Positions 50,025 to 60,818 of a DNA stretch of 64,000 nucleotides are shown here, in pieces. The stretch covers positions 744,001 through 808,000 of the forward strand of contig JAAONU010000017.1 in the NCBI GenBank assembly GCA_012932295.1, read 5' to 3'. Made by a program: the position numbers and the translations under genes. Position 1 is the stretch's first letter. Each line of letters opens with the position of its first letter. This stretch comes from Cyclina sinensis (lineage: Eukaryota; Mollusca; Bivalvia; Venerida; Veneridae). Below the pieces are notes generated by a model that saw only the letters and a program-made list of their open reading frames with translations, was not told the DNA's origin and did no database searches.

Positions 50025-50447
50025 TTTCTTGGTGGCAGTACTCCAAACAACAAACGAACTGTTAGAAACATTAAGTAGAAAGTTCAACGGTTGGTTAATT
50101 TCTTTCAAAACGAGTTCTAAATGGACGCCCCATTCCCCGGATGTGAACCCTTTGGTCTTCTTTTAAGGGGGTGTAAGAAAGATCGTATCTATACCACAAA
50201 ACCCAACTTTCTAAATAAACTTGATTGAAACATTTCTTGGTTGCAGCAAGATTGGGCAGCACCCCAAACAGCAAACGAACTGTTAGAATCATTGAGTAAA
50301 ATGTTCAACGGTTGGTTAATTTCATTTAAAACAAATTATGAATAGACGACCCATTCCCCGGATTTGAACCATCTGGACTTTTTTTGTAAGGGTGTAAGAG
50401 AGATCGAATCTATACCCAAAACCCAACAATTTAAATAAACTAAAGGG
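50025..50447 (+). pseudogene. Fossil DDE transposase fragment, tandemly doubled
   Basis: Two consecutive diverged copies (50025-50232 and 50233-50447) of the fossil at 44690-44915. The second reads WLQQD-AAPQTANELLE at 50238, followed by NGWLIS-KTNYE and a stop. The first reads GLLLRGCKKDRIYTTKP-FLNKL near 50151-50215. These are the blocks around the second and third catalytic positions of mariner-type transposases. Stops and frame changes make both non-functional. Copy 1 of the large duplication has a single unit, so this doubling is later. Confidence 0.55.
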
Positions 50448-50800
50448 AAATGCGAGGAAATGCTTACTTCACCGAAACTTTTCCCTTTAAGTTAAAAATG
50501 TTTGCGTTATTGGTTTGTAAAGAAAAACAAATTGCCAGAAATGTCATTCATTATCATACAAAACCTATTAGTTCCACTTGTTTTGCGTTTTTTCAATAAC
50601 AGATTCGATTGCTTTAGATATTGTTTTGCACAACGCTGATAAAATCGGGAGACTAAATGTTTTATGATTGCCAAAACAGACCCTATAACATTTGACTTGT
50701 TGATATAATAATTCATTAGACTTCCCTTTTATTAAACCTCTCCCCAATTCAATTGCAGTTTTTTGTGCCCGCGATCCCCCCCCACAAACACTCCTTGAAA

Positions 50801-52558
50801 TATGCTCGATGGGGGCATATCGTGTTATTGTCCAGGGCGTCCGTCCGTCCGTCTGTTAGTCCATCCGTTAGCAATTTGGTTTCTGGAGGATAATTTGAGT
50901 ATTCTTTGGCCCACAGTCTTTTACCTTCATGTGATTATTGTCCACATTGAGTGAATGGTTCCTATTAATTTTGAGTCAGTAGCTCAAAGGTCAAGGTCAC
51001 ATACACCTTAACATCGAAAACAATTTCAGCCATGTAACTTGAAAATCATTTGTTATAGAGACTTCAAACTTTATATCATAATTGCACGCATTGAGTGAAT
51101 GAACCCTACACATTTTGGGGTTAGAATATCAAAGGTCAAGATCTCAGTGACCTAAATGTTTAGAATCATTTACACTTTTTAACTCAACAACCATTTGTCA
51201 GATAGATTTCAAAATTCATGTAATGGTTGCACACATTGAATGAATGACCCCTATTAATTTTGGGGTCAGTAGGTTAAAGGGCAAGGTCACACAGACCTTT
51301 AGATTGAAAACTATTTCCGCCATGTAACTTGACAATCATTTGTTGCAAAGACTTTAAACTTTATTTCATGATTGCACACATTAAGTGGATGACCCCTTTA
51401 TATTTCGGGGTCAGTGTGTCAAAGGTCAAGGTCACAGTGACCTACATTTTTAAAATCATGTTTACTCTGTTACTTGACAACCATTTGTTTTAGAGACTTC
51501 AAAATTCCTTTAATGGTTGCACACATTGAATGAATGACCCCTATTAATTTTGGGGTCAGTAGGTTTAAGGGCAAAGTCAAACAGACCTTTACATTGAACA
51601 CTATTTCCGCCATGTTACTTGACAATCATTTGTTGCAGACACTTTAAACTTTACATCATGATTGCACACATTGAGTGGATGACCCTATATATTTTGGGGT
51701 CAGTGTGTCAAAGGCCAAGGTCACAGTGACCTAATTTTTTAAAATCATTTACACTTTGTTACTTGACAACCATTTGATTTAGAGACATCAAAATTCATGT
51801 AATGGTTGCACACATTAAATGAATTATCCCTATTAATTTAGGGGTCAGTAGGTCAAAGGTCAAGTTTACAGTTACCTTGAAATTGAAATCCATTTCTGCC
51901 AGGTAACTTGACAATCATTTGTTGTAGAGACTTCAAACTTTATATCATGATTGCACACATTGAGTGGATGACCCCTGTGCATTTTGGGGTCAGTATGTTA
52001 GAGGTCAAGATCACATTGACCTAAAAGTTAAGAATCATTTACACTCTGTTACTGAACAACCATTGGCCATATAGATTTCAAAATTCATGTAATGGTTGCA
52101 CACATTGAATATCTGACCTCTATTGATTTTGGGGTCAGTAGGTAAAAGGGCAAGGTTACACAGACCTTTACATTGAAATCCATTTCCGCCATGTAACTTG
52201 ACAATAATTTGTTGTAGAGACTTCAAACTTTACATCATAATTGCACCCATCGAGTAGATAACTCCTATACATTTTGGGGCCAGTGTGTCAAAGATCAAGG
52301 TCATAGTGACCTAAATTTTTAGAATCATTTACACTCTGTTACTTGACAGTCATTTGTCAGATAGACTTCAAAATTCATATAATGGTTGCACACATTGAGT
52401 GAATGACCCCTATTGATTTTGGAGTCAGTAGGTCAGAGGTGAAAAAGATCAAAATTTAAAGCAAATCATTTAGTTTTAAAGCCTAAGGTTTCCTCCCTTA
52501 TATTACAAATGCATCATACTAAGAAAAAACTAATTTTCCGCCCAGTGGTGCTCTTGTT
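50801..52558 (-). mobile_element. Pearl/Helentron-like element with dimeric 145-bp core
   Basis: Left end TATGCTCGATGGGGGCATA hairpin, then a CGTCCGTCCGTCCGTCTG tract (50839 on). The core alternates two 145-bp unit types to give a 290-bp dimer. GACAATCATT-type starts lie at 51041, 51331, 51621, 51910 and 52200, with the other type (GACAACCATT) exactly midway, for example 51476. The right end is GCTCTTGTT. Perfect AGGTCACAGTGACCT lies at 51429-51443 and 51718-51732. Copy 1 of the large duplication retains the empty site, so the insertion followed the duplication. It encodes no protein. Confidence 0.8.
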
Positions 52559-52973
52559 TGTCCATTTAGTGATAAGGATTTTTTTTTATTTTTGGCTTTT
52601 TAATCTGCATAAAATGTAAACCGAGAATCTAACCTCTTAGCTGCAAAGAGCGTTAAAGTACATACTGCACATGGTCAGAGACCGTGAAGATTACTGCTAC
52701 CGTTAATTAATATCCATATGTTACCAGTTTTCAAACTTAATAACTGTCCAAATATGGAAAAAATGGTAGCGTGACGTATTGTGCTACCTGTTATCATTGA
52801 TATTGATATGTACATGTCATTATGCGTACTTTCAGTGAACTGTGATACTTTATCTCGTCAGAATAAATTTCATAATTTATATTGTGTAAAAGACACGATT
52901 TATACACATGTTTATAAGCTGTTTTGTATTGCGATTTCAGCAGCATACAGCTGTATGATTATTTTTATGATTT

Positions 52974-54982
52974 TAGCTCACCTGAGCACAACGTGCTCAT
53001 GGTGAGCTATTGTGATCCACCTGTGTCCGGCGTCCGTCGTCGTGCGTCCGTGCGTCGTCAACAATTACATAAAAATATCATCTCCTCTGAAACTACTGAC
53101 TGCACATTAACCAAACTACACAGGAATGATCCTTAGGTGGTCCCCTTTCAAAGTTGTTCATATGGTTCCGGTATGTTGCATAAGTAGGTCACAGGGCCAA
53201 AAAAGAAGTTTCAAAAATGCAAATTAAAAAAATCTTCTTGTTAGAAAGTACAAGGCCCAGAGCTTTGATATTTGGTATGTGACATCATCTGTAGATCCTC
53301 TACCAAAGTTTTTCAAATTATGCCCCTAGTGCCAAAATTGGCTCCGCCCCAGGGGGTCATAGGCTTTCCTTATATGTATATAGTTAAAACTTAAAAAATC
53401 TTCTCCTCTGAAATGACAAAGGCTAGAGCATGGGTATTTGGTATATGACATTATCTGTAGGTTCTCTACCAAAGTTGTTCAAATTATGCCCCTAGTGCCA
53501 AAATTGGCCCCGCCCCAGGGGATCATAGGTTTTCCTTATATGTATATAGTAAAAATTTAAAAAATCTTCTTTTCTGAAATGACAAAGGCATTTGAAAGTT
53601 GGTATATGATATCAACTACAGGCCCTCTACCAAAGTTGTTCAAATTATGCACCTAGCCTTAAAATTGACCCCGCCCCAAGGGTCATAGTTTTTCCTTTAA
53701 TGTATATAGTAAAAAATTAAAAAATCTTCTCCTCTGAAATGACAAAGGCTAGAGATTTGATATTTGGTATATGATATCATCTACAGGTCCTCTACCAAAT
53801 TTGTTCAAATTTTGCCCCTAGTGCCAAAATGGCCCCGCCCCAGGGGGGGGGGGCAGGTTTTCCTTGTATGTATATGGTAAATTTTTTTAAAAATCTTCTC
53901 CTCTGAAAATGACAAAGGCTACAGATTTGATATTTAGTATATAATATCATCTACAGGTCCTCTACCAAAGATGTTCAAATTATACCTCTAGCCTTAATAT
54001 TGACCCCGCCCCAAGGGTCGTAGGTTTTCCTTATATGTATATAGTAAAAACTTAAAAATCTTCTCCTTTGAAATGACAAAGCCTAAAGCTTAGATATTTG
54101 GCATGAAATATTGTCCTGTTCAAACCTGTTCCAAGTTTGTTCAAATTATATCCCTGGGGTTGAAATTGGGCCTGCCCGGGGGTCATTGATATTCTATTTG
54201 TGGATATAGTAAAAACATAAGAAAATTATCCTCTGAAGCTTCAAACGCTAGAGCTTAGATATTTGGCATGAAACATTGTGGACCTCTACAAACATTGTTC
54301 AAATTATTGCCCTAGGGTCAAAATTGGCCCTGCACTTGGGGTCATGGGTTTTCTTTATATACATATAAAAAAGTGAACTCTGAAACCGAGAAAGCTAGAT
54401 CTTAGATATTGAACATGAGACATTGTCTGGTGGAACTATATCAAGATTGTTTAAATTAAAGCTTAGGGTCACATTTGGCCCTGCCCTAGGGGACTTAGAG
54501 ACCTACATTTTTGTAATTTGATATACGGTTATGAAATTTGGACCATGTGCACAGTTTCAGATGAAGACTTGAACTTTGATGTTAAATGACCTAAATTTTG
54601 ACCTAGTGACCTATTTTCTTGTTTTTTGATGTACAGCCATGAAATTTGGACCATTTGCACAGTTTCAGATGTAGCATTGAACTTTGATGTTAAATGACCT
54701 AGATTCTCACCTAGTGACCTACTTTCTTGCTTTTTTATCTGTAGCTATGAAATTTGAACCCTATGCACAGTTTCAGGTGTCGAAATTGAACTCTGACATT
54801 CGATGACATTTTGACCTAGTGACTTCCTTTTTGTTGTTTGATGTACATGTTTGAAATTTGGACCATATATATATAGTAAAAATTGTTCGAATTCTTGTAA
54901 TAAACACTAGCCTTGTCCGTTTTCACACAAATGACAGTCTGTCCTCAGGTGAGCGCTTTGGGGCCAATGCCCCCCTTGCTTG
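52974..54982 (-). mobile_element. Non-autonomous element with AGCTCACC hairpin ends
   Basis: The left end folds into a nested hairpin: TAGCTCACC + TGAGCAC, loop AAC, GTGCTCA + T + GGTGAGCTA. A GTCC/CGTC tract follows (53021-53062). Core 1 has about seven units of about 165 bp with AATCTTCTCCTCTGAAATGA, GGTCCTCTACCAAAGTTGTT and GGCCCCGCCCCAGGGG. Core 2 has about four units of about 108 bp with ATGAAATTTGGACCAT, CACAGTTTCAG and TGACCTAGTGACCT. The right end has CTCAGGTGAGC, complementary to the left GCTCACCTGAG, and CCCCCCTTGCTTGT. The empty site is kept at 48216-48240. Frames inside are by-products. Confidence 0.75.
53839..53854. repeat. G-run
   Basis: An expanded run of about 12 G within one core unit of the surrounding element; other units have 4-6 G. 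Confidence 0.8.
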
Positions 54983-55520
54983 TAATTATAGCTCATTTTT
55001 TAGAAAATTGCCGGCTCTGTTAACCGAATTGCAATCATCGTAGCGTAATTAGCGTAAATAATTAGAGATTGTTTATCGATTAACTGACGAGTACTCAGTA
55101 ATTGACGCATTTATGAACGCAGAGGCGGAAGAGGTTAACACTGCGATAATAAATTTGGCAATATTGATTCACTGTGGTCCTCTCACAAATAATTACGGTA
55201 ATACGATAATGACTTGCTTAAACAAAAAAACATTTCTTTTTGCAACCTTGACTGATAAAATCATGAAAAACTTAGTTCACATCATATGTAACAGTCATAC
55301 ACTTGAAATGAAAGACGCAAAATTTAAAAAGACGCCAAAAGTATTTGCACAGGTTAGGAAATCGTGTCGATGGAATATCCACAATAAAAATGTTATAATG
55401 AGATGTACTGGAAAAAAATGGCAAAATGAATAAGATGGCATTTAGTCTAGGAGACATGTTGAGACTGACTAAGCAATCAAATAGAAACAATGGACTGTTA
55501 GGAGCAGATACAAGGAAAAC

Positions 55521-56444
55521 AGCATTTCAAGAAAACATGCTGATATTTACCTTTCAGAAAAGAAATGATCGAAGGACCAAACTAAAATATATGTACCAAA
55601 CTAATATCTTAAAACAATAAAAAATAATATATAAAAAACATCATTTTTGTGAACGACTGCATAAAATGTTTTTTACGTAAAAATGATTACAGAGCGCAGG
55701 TTCTTTCTCTTCTTTCAAGGGCCAAGTCAAAAGTAACCGTTCGTTAAGCCATCTTTTAGCTATGGACATAGATCAGTTAAATTGTATATTGTTACAAGTA
55801 TTTTTGTTACCAGAGGCCGTCACTTGTATGCAGAATTTACTTATCATCTGCCCTGTTTTGTAAGTCTTGAATTTTCTGAAAATCCCTTTTTCAGGGTAAA
55901 CAATGAATATTGATTTTAATCAGTATTTTTGTCTGTCAGAACAAAGTTTTGCCATGCTTCCGTATTTCGAATACTGTAAGTATCAAGATTTAAGTAAAAC
56001 ATTTAAAAAATACTGTTGTATCGATCAAATGGTCGTAGATTATTCAGTTGAGTAATTTGTCATCTTGCAGTCGGAAGAACGTAACAGCAAGATAACATTT
56101 GTCCAATAATTCTGAACTGATTGTTTTCCAGAGCTGATAAAACACAATTATATAATGACCTAAACGAAAGTTAAGTTCTAGAAAGCGATACAGTATGTGA
56201 GGTTCAATGAGAAAGTCGTGAAGAAAACGTGCAAAGCTGAACTTTTATGATATAACACATCTTTACAACATCGACTGATTGCATAGACTCGTACGATACT
56301 TGCGTTAAAGCTTTAATTTAATGAGTGATTGAAATAATTTTTTTTCCATTTCAACTGAGACACTTTCTTTGCTTGACATTTTAAAATTTATCAAAAACAG
56401 AACACACACTTTGTACCTCTTAAATAGCTTGAGATCGTATTATA
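55521..56444. other. AT-rich non-coding stretch
   Basis: Nothing recognised. Confidence 0.5.
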
Positions 56445-57178
56445 AACAAGAAATGTTTATAAAACATACATGCCCCCAGCAGCATCTAATTGCATGTGGT
56501 TGGGCCAAAGCTTTCTCTAGTTATTGATCAGAAACCGTTTTTAGGATCAAGGTCCCTGTGGCCCTGACCTTTGACCTAATGAATTCAAAATCAATAAGGG
56601 TCATCTACTGGTGATGACCAACCAGCATACCAAGTTTGGTGAATCTAGGTCAAAGCATTCTCTAGTTATTGATCGGAAACTGTTTTTAAGGATGAAAGTC
56701 TCTGTGAACTTGACCTTTGACGAAATGACCTCAAAATCAATATGGGTCATTAACTGGTGTTGTCCAACCAGCGTACCAAGTTTGGTGAACCTAGGTCAAA
56801 GCGTTCTCTAGTTATTGATCGGAAACCGTTTTTAGGATGAAAGTCTCTGTGATCTTGACCTTTTACCTATGACCTCAAAGTCAATAGGGGTCATCTACTG
56901 GTGATGACCAACCGGCATACCGAGTTTGGTGAACCTAAGTCAAAGCGTTCTCTAGTTATTGATCGGAAACTGTTTTTAGGATGAAAGTCTCTGTGATCTT
57001 GACTTTTGACCTAATGACCTCAAAGTCATCTACTGGTGATGACCAACCAGCATACCAAGTTTGGTGAACCTAGGTCAAAGCGTTCTCTAGTTATTGATCG
57101 GAAACGAAGTGTCTACCGACGGACGGACCGACCGACATTTGCAAAATCATATGCCCCTTCATCTTCGATGGGGGCATA
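56445..57178 (+). mobile_element. Pearl/Helentron-like element, 4 core units
   Basis: Forward copy of the family at 29.8 and 34.5 kb. It begins AACAAGAAATG with the ATGTTT-ATA-AAACAT stem, then CATGCCCCCAGCAGCATCTAA. Core units have TCTAGTTATTGATCGGAAAC at 56516, 56661, 56807, 56951 and 57086 (145, 146, 144, 135). A GACGGACGGACCGACCGAC tract follows (57119-57136). The 3' hairpin is TATGCCCCTTCATC-TTCG-ATGGGGGCATA. Its half-site motifs are more decayed than in the other two copies. Confidence 0.8.
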
Positions 57179-59190
57179 AAAATAGTCTTTTAAAAGTTTT
57201 ACTTTGTCTATTACGTTGCCATATGACTCAACCATTAAGCGGACACGAAAACACAAGAGAAGCTAGCAAATTGGTAATTAATAATGAAACTATTTTGCAA
57301 GGGTTAAAGAATAAAAAAGAACAAAAGAAAGCAAAGACTTCAAATCATTTACTGCGTTTAGAAACGGACTTATTATGCCAGTGAACAAAAAGACAACAGA
57401 AAATAATAAATATTCATCTAAAATATGAGTAAAATGATAAAAGTACTACCTTGATTTACATTGGTCCATAAAGAAGCGATCAGTCGAACAGCCAACGTTT
57501 TGTTTTGAAACTACAAGTTTAGCATGCATTGTTTTTTAATTTAATACCAACTTTAGGATGAGGCTTTCAAAAGCATGCTGGCTCATTTTTAAGGCTATAT
57601 AATGCGTGCAAAAAAAATTTGAGCTCCGCCGACCAGTCGGTATGTTATTGTTTGAAAAACTGTCTTGAGAAATATATCGTCTGAAGTCTATGTGACAGAT
57701 TTATCGAACGAATACGACTGAATAAAAGAAGCTGTTAATGTTTGCTGCACGCTGCAATGGCGTATTTAACATGGGATAATTGAGATAAATTCAAACATGT
57801 CACTATGAAAAAAAGGGAGGGTCGCAAAAAGTTGTATTGTCAAAAATTGAATATCGATTTAATAAAACTTCTCGGTCTCTGATATTAAATCAGAGATGAA
57901 AATAGCTAATGTTATTGACGGCGATGGTTATTTATACTGATGTCCCTTCTAAGGTAAACAATATACGATATTACGCAACAGACCATTTAGTAACATAAAT
58001 TCTTTAAATAAGAAAGTTTAACATTATAAACGCTATCCTTTGATGGCTTTCAGTACGCAAAGGTCACATTCAGACTGCGGAGCTACCTATTTACAACCTA
58101 AATTTTCACAACAGAATGATTATGTCACAAGAGGTCGCCCACAGATTTACTGAGGTAGTGGCAAGTCGAGTGTTTTTTTTTTTGCTTTACTAATATCTCA
58201 CATTCCTTTTGACGATATGTCACGTAACTGAGACAGTATATTCGTTACCCAACTGGCGATACATATTTTCGTTTAAATGTAAAAAAATCGATGTTTTACT
58301 GAAACAAATCCTTGAATAACTTTTGAACTGTTTAGACCGCAAACATATATTCGACAAGTAGTTCGAAAGGTAATAAGCTTTATATGAACATAAGGGCCAA
58401 GTGGCTCAGGGTCTTTCACTGAAATGCGTTGTACGAGGTCCAAAGGAACACATTGTCACAAAACAAGTTCATCTTAGTTGGTTATTGAAATCTGTATAAA
58501 CTGTAAATGTGGTCTCAATTTTAGGCTTGTATAAAAAATAAGAATGAAGGTCAGTATGAATGCAAGTGGCCCATTAGGATTGGCCAATATTTTCACTGGG
58601 GTCACGATTTGAACAATTAAGACTGAGGTCCTGAAAATGATACATCAAACCAAATACCTAGAGCATACTAAAAGCTGCAGGTGACCTTTTTGGCATGGTG
58701 AGCTTAAATATGTCAGGCAGATATACACTATATACAGATCACGTGTGGAGTTTAACTGGAAACTAACACTGTTGGACAACTTTTGACAATTGGCCGACAC
58801 ACTGACCAAAAGACCGATGGTAAGACTACCTTCAAACTTTGTGGAGGATACATTTTACCCCGGTAGTCATGCTTTTTTTAATATATCAAACTTTTTAAAA
58901 TAATCCTTAGGGCATCTAAGGAAAATATTTGCCAAATGATATTGATATTGAAGTCTTTCAAGTGCTCACTATTTTGTGGAGGAAGATTTGAAAAAGATGG
59001 ATTACAGCAGGACATGCAATATCTATTGTTCGTGGCGTACATTTGTTAGTTAACAGGTGAAAATTGAACATTCAGTTTCTGTTAGTATGTGAGTGATCAT
59101 AACAGTGACCGAGTTTCGAATAAGCTAAAGAGTGACTATTTTCTCTTATTCAGATCTGATAAAAAAAGTGATTTTTAGAGTATTAGAAAA
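57179..59190. other. Non-coding stretch
   Basis: No gene recognised. 58390-58700 (GCCAAGTGGCTCAGGG, GGTCACGATTTGAAC, GCAGGTGACC, GGCATGGTGAGCTTAA) has the flavour of a decayed tandem-core element but could not be delimited. Confidence 0.4.
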
Positions 59191-59575
59191 GAGTTTCCGA
59201 TGATTTGACCCGGTTGCTTCGTGTCCGAACCAACGCAACTTAGTTTTATAATCATCCAAGAATTCACAAACGCATACGTTTTGATTAATTTAAATCGGGT
59301 TAAGAAATATGACCTCTAGAGTGTTAACATTTTTTCCTATATGACTTTACCCAGTAACCTTGTTTGAGACCCTGCATTATCTGACCCAGTGGCCTAGTTT
59401 TTGACCCACTTTCGAACTTTTCCGAGATTTCATTAGGCCTAACATTCTGATAAAATTTCATTTAAATCCTTTGGAAATTGAGAGTGTTCATAAGCAAACA
59501 GTGAATGGACGACGAACAAAATAACATATAAAAAGCACACCATGGCACTTTGTACCAGATGAGCTGAAAACTAAA
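59191..59575 (+). mobile_element. Decayed end of an AGCTCACC-type element
   Basis: Text resembles the second core and terminus of that class: GACCCAGTGGCCTAGTTTTT, TTTCATTTAAATCCTTTGG, GGACGACGAAC (relic of the tract), then a hairpin-like AGCACACCATGGCAC-TTT-GTACCAGATGAGCT. The hairpin plan matches 52974-53009, but the sequence differs. Confidence 0.5.
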
Positions 59576-60537
59576 AGTACATTAAACTCCGCTTTCGATT
59601 TTCAGACTCAAAAATTGACACCATTATCTCAGGAACAGTTTTTTATTAGTGTTTGCTATAAATAACTTCAATATAACATGGGACAGCGATCAATTTAATT
59701 TTGTCATATTTCATTAAAAATGGATGAAACAATACATCTTCGAAATCAAATTACATATTTTAAAACCACATGGAAATATAATTTATCAAACTGAATAAAG
59801 AAGCTAGATTTTATGACACCATTACGAACCAGGAAGTTTGTCTGTTGATGTATTTATTTACGTCAACATCTTTGACTTTCGAACGATATTATGACGGATA
59901 AAATAGTGTGCATTATTTAGATTCTTTCAAACTTTTGGGTTTTACGAGATATTTCGTCGAAAGAAACTCTTCAAACTAGCAATACGACAGATATACAAAT
60001 GGATTAACAATATTGTTCGTTGCAGAAATTTTTATTCGTCTAATTGACTTTGTTTCTATGTGTCTTTTGTTAGGTGTGTCTTCTGTGACTATATTTAATG
60101 AATACAAAAACATTATACAGGTATATATCATTGCAAGGTCATGTGACGTTGTATACTAATAAACTGAAGCATGATTGTGGAGAAAAGTTACAAAAAGGTT
60201 AAAAGCTATAAGAAATAAGTTCATTTGCACTTCAAAACATATGTTTACAATAGTCATGACCTTTTTAAATGTCAGAGTGGTTACAGCGGAAACATTTCAT
60301 TCGTTCTAGAAATGATAATAGACGTTCGAGTTATAGAATACTTGAACACGATACAGTGAGTAATATACCAAATCAAGAAGTCGGATACATTTTCTTCATT
60401 TACATAGAACCTAATTAAATACGTATTATGAGAATAATCTTATTTACTCTTTTCTTGTACCCAATAAAGCCAAAAAATGTAGTACTAAGGGCTATTCATC
60501 GTTGGTAATGCTTTTCGTAAGTACACCAATATTCAAA
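59576..60537. other. AT-rich non-coding stretch
   Basis: Nothing recognised before the Tc1 element begins. Confidence 0.5.
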
Positions 60538-60539
60538 TA

Positions 60540-60566
60540 CTACTCAAAATTTAATAAGGACCACTT
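60540..60566 (+). repeat. Left terminal inverted repeat of Tc1 element
   Basis: Matches 62029-62055 in inverse with three transition-type differences. Confidence 0.9.
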
Positions 60567-60818
60567 TGTATTTCTTAAATATCTTTTTAATGATAACCTC
60601 AAGATAACTGATTTTTTCTCATACATGTAGTCTATTCATATGGCAAAGCCGACCTGTCCAACAGATTTTGATTGTTTACCTGTACATGTCTCGAGATGCA
60701 CGGGAAAAGCGATACCCCTGGAAGTGGTGCACCGCGGGCATGTACCCTCATGTACACATCCGTTTTATTCAGACTTCGCTTGTGCATGGTAACGTTTATA
60801 TCGAACCTAGCACTGGTC

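Larger units (their letters stand above)
48755..55520 (+). repeat. Large tandem duplication, copy 2
   Basis: Partner of 43366-48740. It has gained two elements absent from copy 1: one at 50801-52558 (copy 1 shows the uninterrupted site near 45715-45725) and one at 52974-54982 (uninterrupted site near 48216-48240). It also carries an internal duplication of the transposase fossil. It lacks the 2.1-kb segment that copy 1 has at 45915-48045. Identity fades near 55520. Confidence 0.85.

Noticed and set aside
55113..55433. 106-codon frame (MNAEAEEVNTAIIN...) with a matching start in copy 1 at 48354
   Set aside because: In the first 36 codons the two copies differ at seven bases and all seven change the amino acid. 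The copy-1 frame stops after about 46 codons. This is not the pattern of a conserved protein.
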